DNA of 64,000 bases from Carboxylicivirga agarovorans (GCF_050589845.1 NZ_JBNGPA010000011.1:1-64000); one strand, 5' to 3'. Counted from the stretch's first letter, positions 39,284 to 48,253 are shown. Notes: a model not told the origin generated them from the letters alone. Numbers and translations: made by a program.

Positions 39284-40195
39284 TTGACTGGTATATCTTT
39301 AAGAAATTACCTGGTGCCTGCTTTATTAATTTTATGCAGCGGTGCCGGGGCTCAGAACGCAACAGACACTGTCAGCTATAAGCGCCTTGTAAAATTCCCA
39401 CTTTTGTCGATCCGTTACTTCAATTACAGTAACTCAGAATTTACAGCTTCTGAAAGCAAAGGTGATGTTTATATGGAAGAGTTCAATACCACCTTCCAGT
39501 TTGCATTCCCGATCAAAAAGAAAAAAACATACCTGATCAACCGGGTTAACCTTAATCGTTTATCATACAGGGTTGAGATCGATGATGAAATTAACAAGGA
39601 GGCTTTCTATGCTTTTGGTTATACCTTTGGGCTAACCCAGGTTTTAAAAAACAGGTGGAGACTTGTTGCTACAGTAACACCTACGCTGGCCTCTGATTTT
39701 AAAAATGAAATAAGCAGTGAAGATTTAATTGTGCAATCCGCTGCTATTCTGTCAAAACGCAGCAGTCCCTTTTTTGAATATGGATTTGGTGCTGCCTTTA
39801 GTACACGTTTTGGTCGTGAATTACTTGTGCCGGTATTAAGCCTGACCTATAAAAATGAACGCTGGGGTACCTTTATGTTTCTACCCGCATACATATCGCA
39901 GTATTATCACTTTGATCAATCGCGTGTCGGATTCTCATTATCAACCTATGGTAATGTATATAATTATACACCAGATATAAAGGGCGATTATGAACTTGAT
40001 AAACTGGGCTATTCGCGCATTAATATAGGGCCTGAATTCAGAACAAGGCTGTGGAAAGATGTTCATATAAATGTGAGCACAGGTATAACAGTACGCAATC
40101 GATTAGAATCCATAAACGGGAGAGGAACAAGAGAGTTTGATATCTCCACCAAAGAAAAGTTCTACTTTAAAGTCGAGTTAAATATCCTGAAATAA
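39284..40195 (+). CDS. Outer-membrane beta-barrel protein, DUF6268-like (TTG start)
   Basis: 303 aa. The signal peptide (MTGISLRNYLVPALLILCSGAGAQ) is followed by alternating beta strands with aromatic ends and a strand-like C-terminus (EKFYFKVELNILK), typical of a small outer-membrane barrel. The frame opens at TTG 39284; an in-frame TGA lies two codons upstream and no ATG precedes the signal peptide, so TTG (or GTG at 39314) must be used. The DUF6268 assignment is tentative. It ends just before a long inverted-repeat terminator. Confidence 0.82.
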   Translation: MTGISLRNYLVPALLILCSGAGAQNATDTVSYKRLVKFPLLSIRYFNYSNSEFTASESKGDVYMEEFNTTFQFAFPIKKKKTYLINRVNLNRLSYRVEIDDEINKEAFYAFGYTFGLTQVLKNRWRLVATVTPTLASDFKNEISSEDLIVQSAAILSKRSSPFFEYGFGAAFSTRFGRELLVPVLSLTYKNERWGTFMFLPAYISQYYHFDQSRVGFSLSTYGNVYNYTPDIKGDYELDKLGYSRINIGPEFRTRLWKDVHINVSTGITVRNRLESINGRGTREFDISTKEKFYFKVELNILK

Positions 40196-40226
40196 GGCCA
40201 GTCGACGGCTCTTTGATTGAAAGAAG

Positions 40227-40337
40227 AAAACAGGCTGTTTAAAATTCATCATAACATATTATTCGAACTTGTCAAAAACAATTGATACACTATAAAATTC
40301 CTATCCAATTTAATTATTGCTTTAAACAGCCTGTTTT
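40227..40337. terminator. Bidirectional inverted-repeat element between convergent genes
   Basis: AAAACAGGCTGTTTAAA (40227-40243) and its exact reverse complement (40321-40337) form 17-base arms 77 bases apart, between the ends of two convergent genes (40195 and 40360). The core AGGCTGT resembles the GAGGCTGTC ends of the elements at 24659 and 26323. Confidence 0.75.
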
Positions 40338-40359
40338 AGTTGTTGAGAACATTTACATC

Positions 40360-41118
40360 TTAATTGAGAGTTATTATCGCCAGAAGAACATCGTCATTAA
40401 GAGATTTCTCCAGGTTATCGTGTCGGGCCAGTTCAAGGTATTTATCAAGTTTTTGTTGTTTTAGCTCTTCTTTTCCCTGCACTTCATAGGTGCGGGCCTG
40501 CCAAAAAGTGATTGATAAATCATGAGGTCGATACTGTTCAGCTTTGGCCAGGTAGCGTTCGGCAGTATTAGCCTTGCGCTGACATTTTTTCATTTTTTTA
40601 TCAGCAGTCAAATACCTGGCTTCAATGGTATTGATGACGTATAATTGTCTTATGGCATTGCTAAGGTATTGCGCAGCTAATTCATTGTGACTTTCATTAC
40701 CTTCAATGTCAAACTTAACAAATACGGTCTTTTCCATACTGGCCGCTTCTCCATTAATTTTACCAGCCTGCCACATATTGTCACTTTCGGTGATAATTTG
40801 GAGCACTGCCTCATCGAGCATCTTTGAAACGGAGTTGCTAACAACCGGGTTTGAAACCGAGCCATCTTTCTCCACAGTAAAATCTACAGCAACAATACCC
40901 TCATCGCTTAGGAAGTCATAATCAGCGAGGTATGCCAATTCGTTTTGTAAATGCTGTGTGAACGCTTGTTGTGAGGTTTTGTCTGAATCAATAAGGCCAA
41001 TGAATACAGGAGCTTCAACAACTGTTTCTTCAATAAACTTCTGCTTTACCTTTGATTCTTGTGCTACCATGCCTACTGTAAGCATTAATAACACCAATGC
41101 ATAAGTGACTTTTTTCAT
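40360..41118 (-). CDS. Secreted protein with TonB-C-like domain
   Basis: 252 aa with a signal peptide (MKKVTYALVLLMLTVGMVAQ). Residues about 70-135 follow the TonB C-terminal pattern: GIVAVDFTVEKDGSVSNPVV, a conserved LDEAV helix, then W-x-AGKINGE and FVKFDIEG. It lacks the N-terminal membrane helix and proline-rich spacer of a true TonB, so it is not expected to transduce energy. The C-terminal ~110 residues are helical and look repeat-like (ARYLTADKKMKKCQRKANTA, then AERYLAKAEQ). Function unknown. Confidence 0.8.
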   Translation of the reverse strand: MKKVTYALVLLMLTVGMVAQESKVKQKFIEETVVEAPVFIGLIDSDKTSQQAFTQHLQNELAYLADYDFLSDEGIVAVDFTVEKDGSVSNPVVSNSVSKMLDEAVLQIITESDNMWQAGKINGEAASMEKTVFVKFDIEGNESHNELAAQYLSNAIRQLYVINTIEARYLTADKKMKKCQRKANTAERYLAKAEQYRPHDLSITFWQARTYEVQGKEELKQQKLDKYLELARHDNLEKSLNDDVLLAIITLN

Positions 41119-41255
41119 GGCACATTGTTTTGATGATTAACACCTGTAAAGCACACCAATATTTGAACCAAATGAGTTAAAAAACAGTGAGGTAAGAATC
41201 AATGAAGTTTGGCACGAATTTTAATTAAGTAGAATCGTACCTAAATGAACAAGTT

Positions 41256-41275
41256 AGTGTTCGTTAATGAACACT
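41256..41275. promoter_or_regulatory. 20-bp near-palindrome upstream of TonB-C-like gene
   Basis: AGTGTTC and GAACACT flank a TTAA-centred core, with two mismatches from perfect symmetry. It lies about 138 bases upstream of the 41118 start in a gene-free stretch, and could be an operator for that gene. Confidence 0.35.
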
Positions 41276-41381
41276 TTATGTGATTTTATTTATCTTTTGT
41301 AATGAAACAGGTTAAAAGTGGCTGGTCAATGGTTTTGGTTATTAGCTATTTACGTTCTATTAAGAGCCATTGCCAGGTTCA

Positions 41382-42788
41382 TTAAAAGCGCTTAAGGATA
41401 AACTTGTAGCGCAACTGGAACAAGGAGGAACAAACAAGCAGTCCCACCGGAAAGCCAAACCATATGCCAACAGCACCATAGCCCCATATAAAAGCCGACA
41501 GATAGCTGAAGGGTATGGATATGATAAAGTAGGAGATAAATGTAAATACCGCCGGAATTCGGGCATCCGCAAAGCCTCGTAAGGAGCCTGCCAGGATAAT
41601 TTGTATGCCATCAACCAACTGAAATACGCTACATACAATCAGCATTTGTGCAGCAAGTTTGATGACCGTATCATTATTGGTAAAAAGATAGGGCAACAGG
41701 TTACGGCCTCCTAGAAATACAAGGATAATAAAAGCACAATAAACAAACATCAGGTGCATGCCGGTTTGAGTTGCTTTAATAATACCATCTTTATTGACTT
41801 CCCCTTTGTAATGGCTGACGCGTATGGTAGTGCCAGCTCCAAGACCCTGGTAAATCATAAAGCCAAGGGTTGAGAGGCTTATGGCAATTTGGTGAGCAGC
41901 TATGCCCACTTCGTTGATCCACCCAACCATAATTGAGCAAATGCCAAATGCACTGGCTTCCATAACGATCTGGCCTCCTAATGGAATACCCAGTTTTATT
42001 ACCTGGAAGAATCCGGACCATGAGAAGAGACTCTTCTTATAGAGCCGGAAGAAAAACTGGTAGTTTTGTTTTTTATAAAAGAGTACAATAAAGGCCATGG
42101 CCATAAAAAGGCGGGCCATCAGTGTACCAACACCAGCGCCAATTAAACCAAGTTCAGGAGCCCCTAATTTACCATACATAAATACGTAGTTGCCAATAAC
42201 ATTTATAACATTGGCCCATAGCATTATTTTCATAGCTGTTTTAGTGTCGCCTATACCTTCGGCAAATTGTTTAAAGCCATAAAATACCATCATTGGAAAT
42301 ACCGATGTAATTAATATGGCCAGGTAGCTTTGCGACTGATCGATGATTGATGCTGGCTGCCCCATATAAGGAATAAGCAAATACAGGATGAATAGTAAAA
42401 CAGATAAGGCAACTCCCATGAAAGCATTGGCCAGGATTCCATTCCTGATCCATGTGCCAATAGCGTCAAACTTCTTCTCACCAAAGTTTTTGCCGATCAA
42501 TGGTGTTAAAGCAAAGGAATAGCCCATACCGAACATTAGCACGAGGCTAAAAAGAGTATTGGTGAATGATGCCGCGGCAAATGATGTTGTACCCAATTGC
42601 CCTATCATTACATTATCAATAAGTCCCACAGTGATCTGACCAGCCTGGGCAATGATAACAGGGATGCTGAGAGATAGGGTTTTCCTGTATTCTGTTATGT
42701 GTAGTTTATTGATTGTCATAGGTATTGATACTTGTTCAGTCTGTTTAGCTGGGATGACAGATTCAGTGATTTCACTATTCATTGCCAT
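41382..42788 (-). CDS. MATE family multidrug exporter
   Basis: 468 aa with about twelve transmembrane helices in two six-helix bundles. MATE signatures are visible around IPVIIAQAGQITVGLIDNVM (about 39-58) and GIPLGGQIVMEASAFGI in the second half. It exports cationic compounds in exchange for sodium or protons. The start at 42788 is supported by a promoter core (42831-42838, minus strand), though MTINKLHI at 42719 is a possible alternative start giving a shorter N-terminus. Divergent from a Crp-type regulator. Confidence 0.95.
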   Translation of the reverse strand: MAMNSEITESVIPAKQTEQVSIPMTINKLHITEYRKTLSLSIPVIIAQAGQITVGLIDNVMIGQLGTTSFAAASFTNTLFSLVLMFGMGYSFALTPLIGKNFGEKKFDAIGTWIRNGILANAFMGVALSVLLFILYLLIPYMGQPASIIDQSQSYLAILITSVFPMMVFYGFKQFAEGIGDTKTAMKIMLWANVINVIGNYVFMYGKLGAPELGLIGAGVGTLMARLFMAMAFIVLFYKKQNYQFFFRLYKKSLFSWSGFFQVIKLGIPLGGQIVMEASAFGICSIMVGWINEVGIAAHQIAISLSTLGFMIYQGLGAGTTIRVSHYKGEVNKDGIIKATQTGMHLMFVYCAFIILVFLGGRNLLPYLFTNNDTVIKLAAQMLIVCSVFQLVDGIQIILAGSLRGFADARIPAVFTFISYFIISIPFSYLSAFIWGYGAVGIWFGFPVGLLVCSSLFQLRYKFILKRF

Positions 42789-42830
42789 TGGCTAAGGATT
42801 GAAATTATTTGTTGATTGATTTTCCGGCTG

Positions 42831-42838
42831 CAAATGTA
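42831..42838 (-). promoter_or_regulatory. Promoter core TACATTTG for MATE gene
   Basis: Minus-strand match to TAnnTTTG, 42 bases upstream of the MATE start. It is an exact inverted copy of the plus-strand core at 42863-42870, giving a symmetric divergent promoter. Confidence 0.45.
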
Positions 42839-42862
42839 TTTCGGGCTAATTGTATTTTACTT

Positions 42863-42870
42863 TACATTTG
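42863..42870 (+). promoter_or_regulatory. Promoter core TACATTTG for Crp-type regulator
   Basis: Matches TAnnTTTG, 26 bases before the chosen ATG (42897). This also argues against a start further upstream at 42816. Confidence 0.5.
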
Positions 42871-42896
42871 TTAAGTCTCAATCAAAAATTGTTGCT

Positions 42897-43472
42897 ATGA
42901 GAAATGCCATTGCGGCCATTGATAAGTATTATAAGCTATCTGACGAAGGTAAAGAGCTTATAGTTAAAGAGCTGGAAGTATTTCGCCTGAAAAAAGGAGA
43001 TGTGCTGATTCATGAGAATATTCCCTCGCCCTACTTGTACTTTATTGAAAATGGGGCGGTAAAGAATCATTATATCGATGAAAAGGGAAATAAAAAAGTG
43101 GTTTGGTTTGGCTTTGATGGTGACATCTGTTTTTCGTTAAATGCCTATATTAATATGTCGTATATACATGAGACGACTGAATTGCTTGAAGACAGTTTAT
43201 TTTACAGAGTTAAAATAGCCTATATAAAAGACCTTTACAACAAATACCGTGATTGGGCCAATTGGGGCCGATGTTTTATGGAAAGTGTATTCATTAACAC
43301 TGTAAAAGAGCTGGATGAGTTTAAATCGCAAACAGCCAAAGAGAAATACCTCAATCTGATACGCACTAATAGAAATATTAAGGAACGGGTGCCGCTCAAA
43401 GATCTTGCTTCTTACATTGGAGTATCCCCGGTTACCATCAGCCGGCTTCGCACCGAATTGGGTGAGAACTAG
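42897..43472 (+). CDS. Crp/Fnr family transcriptional regulator
   Basis: 191 aa. A cyclic-nucleotide-binding-like beta-barrel domain (about 1-120; FRLKKGDVLIHENIP, LYFIENGAVKNHYI) leads to a winged helix-turn-helix (about 140-191; LKDLASYIGVSPVTISRLR). The barrel lacks an evident cAMP-binding arginine cluster, as is common in Bacteroidota. I chose the ATG at 42897 because it follows a promoter core and gives the family's usual length; a TTG at 42816 opens the longer frame. It is likely to regulate the divergent MATE exporter. Confidence 0.92.
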   Translation: MRNAIAAIDKYYKLSDEGKELIVKELEVFRLKKGDVLIHENIPSPYLYFIENGAVKNHYIDEKGNKKVVWFGFDGDICFSLNAYINMSYIHETTELLEDSLFYRVKIAYIKDLYNKYRDWANWGRCFMESVFINTVKELDEFKSQTAKEKYLNLIRTNRNIKERVPLKDLASYIGVSPVTISRLRTELGEN

Positions 43473-43562
43473 CGGTTGTGGTATATTCATGAAGATATTG
43501 AGGTTTTTCTATAATCAAACCAAAGTTGATAAAGAGTTCAATTTATAAACCGGCTCTTCCCT

Positions 43563-43578
43563 ATGCTCTTGAGAGCAT
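43563..43578. terminator. Short hairpin between convergent genes
   Basis: ATGCTCT and AGAGCAT pair around TG between the ends of the Crp-type gene (43472) and the helicase (43705). There is no clear T-run, so a terminator role is only possible. Confidence 0.3.
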
Positions 43579-43704
43579 GGAGAAGTACCGTACTGCAGAT
43601 AAGGGGATGGGGATATTAATTTATTACAGTGATGAATCGTAACTATAAATAGAAACAGATTCTGTTTTTGGAGAACCTTATTTCACATAGAGCTACCCGC
43701 TACG

Positions 43705-44979
43705 TTATGAATTACGTTTCCGTCTTCTGAATCCCGGCTTTTTATCCGCTCTCTTTTTATTACGATTGGCAAAATACTCCTGTCGTTTACGCTGTTTTTC
43801 CTTTTCAAACTCCTTTTTCTCTTCGTTATTCATCGGTTTATCCGTTTGAGGAAAAGGATTGTCTTCTACTCTGTCAATCTTTCGATCAATTAGTTTTTCA
43901 ATATCCCTCACATAAGCATTTTCCTCGGGCTCACATAGAGAAATGGCTATGCCCTCTTCACCGGCACGACCGCAGCGCCCTATCCGGTGCACATAGGTTT
44001 CTGCTTCATTAGGTATATCGTAATTAATAACATAGCGCAATTTATCAATGTCAATGCCGCGTGCAGCAATGTCGGTCGCTACCAACAATTTGATCTGGCC
44101 ACCTTTAAACTGCTTGAGTGCTTTCTGGCGTTGGTTCTGGCTTTTATCGCCATGAATAGCAGCACAATCAATTTTCTTATTTCTTAGGTTGCGTACTATG
44201 CGATCGGCTCCATGCTTGGTTCTTGAAAACAAGAGAACCTGATCCATCTCATTGGTTCTTAGAATATGCAGGAGCAATGCCTTTTTGTCACTCTTGTTAG
44301 TCGTATAAAGGTATTGCTGTATGGTTTCAGCTGTTGAAGATACCGGGTTAACCACCACTTTCTCGGGTTTTACCAATATCTGTTGTGAAAGCTTCAGTAT
44401 CTTTGGTGGCATGGTCGCCGAAAAGAATAAGGATTGTCGCTTACTCGGTAACTTTTCCAAAAGCTTTTTTATATCATGAATAAAGCCCATATCAAGCATT
44501 CTGTCTGCTTCATCAAGCACAAAATACTTAATGTGATTCAAGCTAATATAGCCCTGACTCATTAAATCGAGCAGGCGACCGGGTGTGGCCACCAATACAT
44601 CAACACCTGCCTTTAAGGCTCTTACTTGTGCATTTTGTGTAACACCACCAAAAATAACAGTGTTCTTTACTTTGGTGTATTTGCCATAAGTTGTAAAGCT
44701 CTCACCAATTTGCAAAGCCAGTTCACGGGTTGGGGTGACAATTAAAGCCTTTATCTTTCGTTTACCTTTCGTTTCATACTGTTCCTGGGTAAGGTGCTGT
44801 ATAATAGGAATGGCAAAAGCGGCCGTTTTTCCTGTGCCTGTTTGTGCGCTTCCCAATACATCTTTTCTACTTAGAATATACGGTATGGCTTGTGCCTGGA
44901 TATCAGTTGGGGTGGTATAGTTCTCGTCCCTTAGTGCCTTTAATATGGGCGGGATTAATTTTAATTCGGTGAATTGCAT
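43705..44979 (-). CDS. DEAD-box ATP-dependent RNA helicase (RhlE-like)
   Basis: 424 aa. All core motifs are present: Q-motif (TPTDIQAQAIP, 23-33), motif I AQTGTGKT (45-52), PTRELA, TPGRLLD, DEAD, SAT, and in the second lobe ATDIAARGIDID and HRIGRCGRAG. The tail beyond about 370 is very basic (RKRQEYFANRNKKRADKKPG), an RNA-binding extension. It unwinds structured RNA in ribosome assembly or mRNA decay, and is often cold-responsive. It lies 195 bases from the cold-shock-domain gene on the same strand, a sensible pairing. Confidence 0.96.
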   Translation of the reverse strand: MQFTELKLIPPILKALRDENYTTPTDIQAQAIPYILSRKDVLGSAQTGTGKTAAFAIPIIQHLTQEQYETKGKRKIKALIVTPTRELALQIGESFTTYGKYTKVKNTVIFGGVTQNAQVRALKAGVDVLVATPGRLLDLMSQGYISLNHIKYFVLDEADRMLDMGFIHDIKKLLEKLPSKRQSLFFSATMPPKILKLSQQILVKPEKVVVNPVSSTAETIQQYLYTTNKSDKKALLLHILRTNEMDQVLLFSRTKHGADRIVRNLRNKKIDCAAIHGDKSQNQRQKALKQFKGGQIKLLVATDIAARGIDIDKLRYVINYDIPNEAETYVHRIGRCGRAGEEGIAISLCEPEENAYVRDIEKLIDRKIDRVEDNPFPQTDKPMNNEEKKEFEKEKQRKRQEYFANRNKKRADKKPGFRRRKRNS

Positions 44980-45174
44980 GTGTTTAAAATCAAAGCTTGC
45001 CGTACCATTGCTTCAAAACCAAAAGGTTGTAATGCATAAGGCTGCAAACCACTGTTATTATTAACCTGAAAATTTAACGAGCTGAATCTAATTTGCTCAT
45101 TACTTTTCTAAGCTGTTAAATTAGTGGATGTATTGTGAGGTAATATTGTATATATGCAGGGTTGTATACTGGTC

Positions 45175-45621
45175 TTATATTTTCTTAACTCTGACCGCAT
45201 TTAAACCCTTTAAACCTTGTTCAAGTTCAAAGCTTACCTTATCGTTCTCTTTAACTTCTTCAGTTAAACCGTTAACATGAACGAAATACTTCTCCTGTGT
45301 TTCAAGCTCGGTAATAAATCCAAATCCTTTGGCAGTATTAAAAAAGGCAACCTTACCTTTGCGCACCGGATCAAACTCAACAGCTTCTTTTTTAGGTACA
45401 CTTACATCGATGTTTTCGGCTTTAACCTTTTTCTTATTTGCCGGATCGGGAGGAGTATCAGTGATGTTTCCAAATTCATCAACGTAGGCTATCATATCAT
45501 CAAGCGAAGAACTTTTGGCATTTGCTCTTCGTTCTTCTAACTTCTTTTGTTTCTCTTGTCTTTTTTTCAGACGTTTTGTTTCTTTCTCTTTCTTACTAAA
45601 TGATTGTTGCGATTTCGCCAT
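45175..45621 (-). CDS. Cold-shock-domain protein with basic N-terminal extension
   Basis: 148 aa. The C-terminal ~65 residues are a cold-shock domain with RNP motifs (GKVAFFNTAKGFGFI and YFVHV), which bind single-stranded RNA or DNA. The first ~35 residues are rich in Lys/Glu/Arg (KKEKETKRLKKRQEKQKK) and likely helical. This is twice the length of classical CspA. It probably acts as an RNA chaperone, perhaps with the helicase downstream. The long 5' region contains an inverted repeat (45671-45689). Confidence 0.93.
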   Translation of the reverse strand: MAKSQQSFSKKEKETKRLKKRQEKQKKLEERRANAKSSSLDDMIAYVDEFGNITDTPPDPANKKKVKAENIDVSVPKKEAVEFDPVRKGKVAFFNTAKGFGFITELETQEKYFVHVNGLTEEVKENDKVSFELEQGLKGLNAVRVKKI

Positions 45622-45961
45622 TAAATATGTTTTGTTTCACTGATAATAAAATGCAATAGTAAGGATATTTTTTCAGTAATACACTGAAATGCAATATTAT
45701 TCGACAAATAGTTGTAAAAGAGTGTCAAATAAGAGCAAGTTTATTCCCCTGTCCGGCCATATTATGAACTGAATATTAACTTATTGCTGAAAAATAAACA
45801 AAAGGTAAAAAATAAAAGACATAGGACTCGTCGGGTGATACTTTCAATGTTTTGAGCTATCGGGAGTAAGACATGAGCCAGTGCGGATAAAAACACGCAT
45901 TAAAACCCTGCACCTTTGTAATGTAAAAATTAACAAACACTATTGATTAAAACATTGAGTC
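45622..45961. other. Divergent intergenic region (cold-shock gene / small lipoprotein)
   Basis: 340 bases without a gene. It holds an inverted repeat TTTCAGT/ACTGAAA (45671-45689) in the probable leader of the cold-shock gene, and a phrase (about 45814-45840) that recurs imperfectly after the lipoprotein at about 46193-46229. Confidence 0.6.
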
Positions 45962-46159
45962 ATGAAAAATTTAAAAGTATTAACAGCAGCAGTAGTATTG
46001 GTAGCAGGATTAGGAATTACCTCATGTAGTAGTGATGACAAGTACATAACACCTGAGGTTGATCACCCAATTGAACGCCCTGAAATTGAACATCCTGATT
46101 TACCGGGAGCTGATAATCCCATTGAACGTCCTGGAACACAAAATCCTATAGAACCATAG
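45962..46159 (+). CDS. Small lipoprotein with repeated NPIERP/HPIERP motif
   Basis: 65 aa. The signal peptide ends in a lipobox (ITSC, Cys22). The 43-residue mature part is almost entirely short acidic-proline repeats: HPIERPEIEHP, then NPIERPGTQ and NPIEP. It has no globular domain. It would sit on a membrane as an extended tether; a binding or spacer role is conceivable. A good terminator lies about 165 bases downstream. Confidence 0.75.
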   Translation: MKNLKVLTAAVVLVAGLGITSCSSDDKYITPEVDHPIERPEIEHPDLPGADNPIERPGTQNPIEP

Positions 46160-46323
46160 TTTGGACAGAAGACGCCGGATACCTGACATGAGACAAAAGA
46201 TATAAGGCATCGGACTCGTTGGATGCTGCTTCGATTTACTGAAGCTCATTAATTGGTCGAAAGTTACACGTAGTGATAAATGAGTGGTACTTGAGTCGGT
46301 TGTTATGACTCCGATTGACTCTC

Positions 46324-46353
46324 AAGGCTGTTTTATTAATGTAAAACAGCCTT
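46324..46353. terminator. Terminator-like hairpin
   Basis: Perfect 12-base arms AAGGCTGTTTTA (46324-46335) and TAAAACAGCCTT (46342-46353) with a six-base loop, followed by TTG. The AAGGCTGT core again resembles the AGGCTGT repeat family. Confidence 0.75.
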
Positions 46354-46425
46354 TTGAGGTATATTTAAACACTTGTTTTTAACAACTAACAGCATATTCA
46401 GTTGTTATTGGTCATCCGCTTAATA

Positions 46426-46458
46426 TTTGGTGGTGATATGAATTTTTGCCTAGTTTTG
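46426..46458 (+). promoter_or_regulatory. Promoter of AraC-type gene
   Basis: TTTG (46426-46429) and TAGTTTTG (46451-46458) with 21-base spacing match the Bacteroidota consensus, ending 19 bases before the TTG start at 46478. Confidence 0.55.
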
Positions 46459-46477
46459 AACCCATAAGACAGAAGTA

Positions 46478-47344
46478 TTGAAACACATTAAATTCAATAA
46501 AACCATTTGTGGCGTTGATTTTCTGCTCAATGTTCTCGACTTCCATTCGAGCGATGCCAATATGCTTCAGGAAGAAGTGCAATCGACCGATTTCTTTCAA
46601 ATAGTATTTATCGAACAGGCGCAAGGTACGCTAATGCTCAACGACAAAGAGATTGAGCTTGTAAATCATACGGTGATATTTATCTCACAACACCAAAAAC
46701 ACCAGTGGAAACTAACGAATGATGTTTTTAAAGCCCGCTTCCTTATTTTCCAGGAGGAGTTTCTGAATGAGTTTTTTGCTGATAAGTATTTTACTTACCG
46801 TTTGCTTTATTTTTATCAGACACAATACCCGCTGCAGTTTCAGCTTGTAAAAGCGGTATTTGCTAATTACCTGGTCAAGCTTAAGGAAATTAAAGCAGAG
46901 CTTATTCGTCCCAGGAATGATAGTGCACACCTTATTCGTTCGCTGATATATAATATTCTAATCCGTCTCAACCGTACATATTCAGATATTAATAGTATTG
47001 GCTCAGCCATTGCCCTTGATAACGTTGCCTATGAGTTCAGGAAACTGGTGGAGGAACATCTTAAGACTCACCAGCGCATAGAAGATTATACCCGCTTGAT
47101 CGGTATTAGCAGGGTGCAGCTCAATAAATTAGTAAAGGCTCAGTTCAATGTCACCGCCTCCGATTTTATTAAGTCCAAGCTTATATTTGAGGTGAAGATG
47201 CGTTTGATATATACACACATGACCATAGCTGAGATTGCCGCTGAATTTAACTTTTCGGAACCCAACCACCTGACACGCCTGTTTCGTAATAAAGAAGGCG
47301 TATCACCAGCCCATTTTCGCCTCAATTATCAAAATGGTAGGTAA
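46478..47344 (+). CDS. AraC family transcriptional regulator (TTG start)
   Basis: 288 aa. An N-terminal cupin-like sensor region (about 1-160) leads to a C-terminal double helix-turn-helix (about 190-285; GISRVQLNKLVKAQF and IAEIAAEFNFSEPNHLTRLF). The start is TTG at 46478: an in-frame stop lies seven codons upstream, no ATG precedes the domain, and a promoter fits just upstream. It is followed 65 bases later by the hydrolase gene on the same strand, its likely target. Confidence 0.93.
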   Translation: MKHIKFNKTICGVDFLLNVLDFHSSDANMLQEEVQSTDFFQIVFIEQAQGTLMLNDKEIELVNHTVIFISQHQKHQWKLTNDVFKARFLIFQEEFLNEFFADKYFTYRLLYFYQTQYPLQFQLVKAVFANYLVKLKEIKAELIRPRNDSAHLIRSLIYNILIRLNRTYSDINSIGSAIALDNVAYEFRKLVEEHLKTHQRIEDYTRLIGISRVQLNKLVKAQFNVTASDFIKSKLIFEVKMRLIYTHMTIAEIAAEFNFSEPNHLTRLFRNKEGVSPAHFRLNYQNGR

Positions 47345-47409
47345 TCGGTGATCTTTGGTAGTAATCATCTTTACTAAAAACAAGACTTTTGTATCATAAA
47401 AATTAATTA

Positions 47410-48234
47410 ATGAAAAGTCTCGTATTATTGGTATTAGTGCTTCTAACATCGTGTTTGAAGCCACAAAAAGAAATTGCTATGGAAAATGTACAAGTTCAGT
47501 TGATCAGAAATGCTACGCTAAAAATCACCTATGCTGGTAAAACTTTTTTGGTAGATCCTGTTTTAGGCAAAAAGCACAGTTTTATGTCCTTTGTTGAGCC
47601 AGATAAAAATCTGAATCCAACGGTTGATTTACCTGTGTCAATAGCAGACATTACAAAGGATGTTGATGCGCTTTTAATTACCCATGTACATCCCGATCAC
47701 TTTGACACCAAAGCCATGGAAGTGCTTGATAAAAACATTCCTGTTTACTCCCAGGTTTTTGATAGTAAGGCAGCGCAGGATGCCGGTTTTAAAACTGTTA
47801 TACCAGTAAATGAAAAGGTAGAGTTGGATGGTATACAGATTATCAGAACAGGTGGTCAGCATGGACCCGAGGAAACACTTGAGATGCTCGGCAAAGTATC
47901 GGGTTTTGTATTGAAAAAAGAGAACTATCCAACACTTTATATTGTAGGCGATTGTATTTGGACAGAGGAAATAGAACAGACTATTAAAGCTAGTCAGCCA
48001 GATGTGATCATAACCAATTCGGGAGGTGCTGTTTTTATGGGGCAGAGCCGCATACTTATGGATGAGCATGAAACCGCCAAAGTTGCACAGACTGCACCTG
48101 AAGCTACTGTTATAGCCGTTCACATGGAGGCTTTGGATCATTGCGCTACCACACGCGATAAAGTTACTGCGGTAGCCAGTGAGAACAACTTGAATATACT
48201 CGTACCGGCTAATGGAGAGGTGATAAATTTATAA
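47410..48234 (+). CDS. UlaG-like metallo-beta-lactamase-fold hydrolase, lipoprotein
   Basis: 274 aa. A lipobox (LTSC, Cys15) suggests membrane anchoring. The metal-binding motif HVHPDH (His92, His94, Asp96, His97) and the rest of the MBL fold (GGQHGPEE, VGDCIWTEE, VHMEALDHC) are present. The family hydrolyses lactones or phosphodiesters; the substrate is unknown. The upstream AraC-type regulator probably controls it. An alternative non-lipidated start is the Met at residue 24. Confidence 0.9.
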   Translation: MKSLVLLVLVLLTSCLKPQKEIAMENVQVQLIRNATLKITYAGKTFLVDPVLGKKHSFMSFVEPDKNLNPTVDLPVSIADITKDVDALLITHVHPDHFDTKAMEVLDKNIPVYSQVFDSKAAQDAGFKTVIPVNEKVELDGIQIIRTGGQHGPEETLEMLGKVSGFVLKKENYPTLYIVGDCIWTEEIEQTIKASQPDVIITNSGGAVFMGQSRILMDEHETAKVAQTAPEATVIAVHMEALDHCATTRDKVTAVASENNLNILVPANGEVINL

Positions 48235-48253
48235 TAGCACCAATAAGCCGGGC

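Larger units (their letters stand above)
46160..46477. other. Intergenic region between lipoprotein and AraC regulator
   Basis: 318 bases without a gene. It contains a terminator-like hairpin (46324-46353) and the promoter of the AraC-type gene (46426-46458). Confidence 0.6.
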
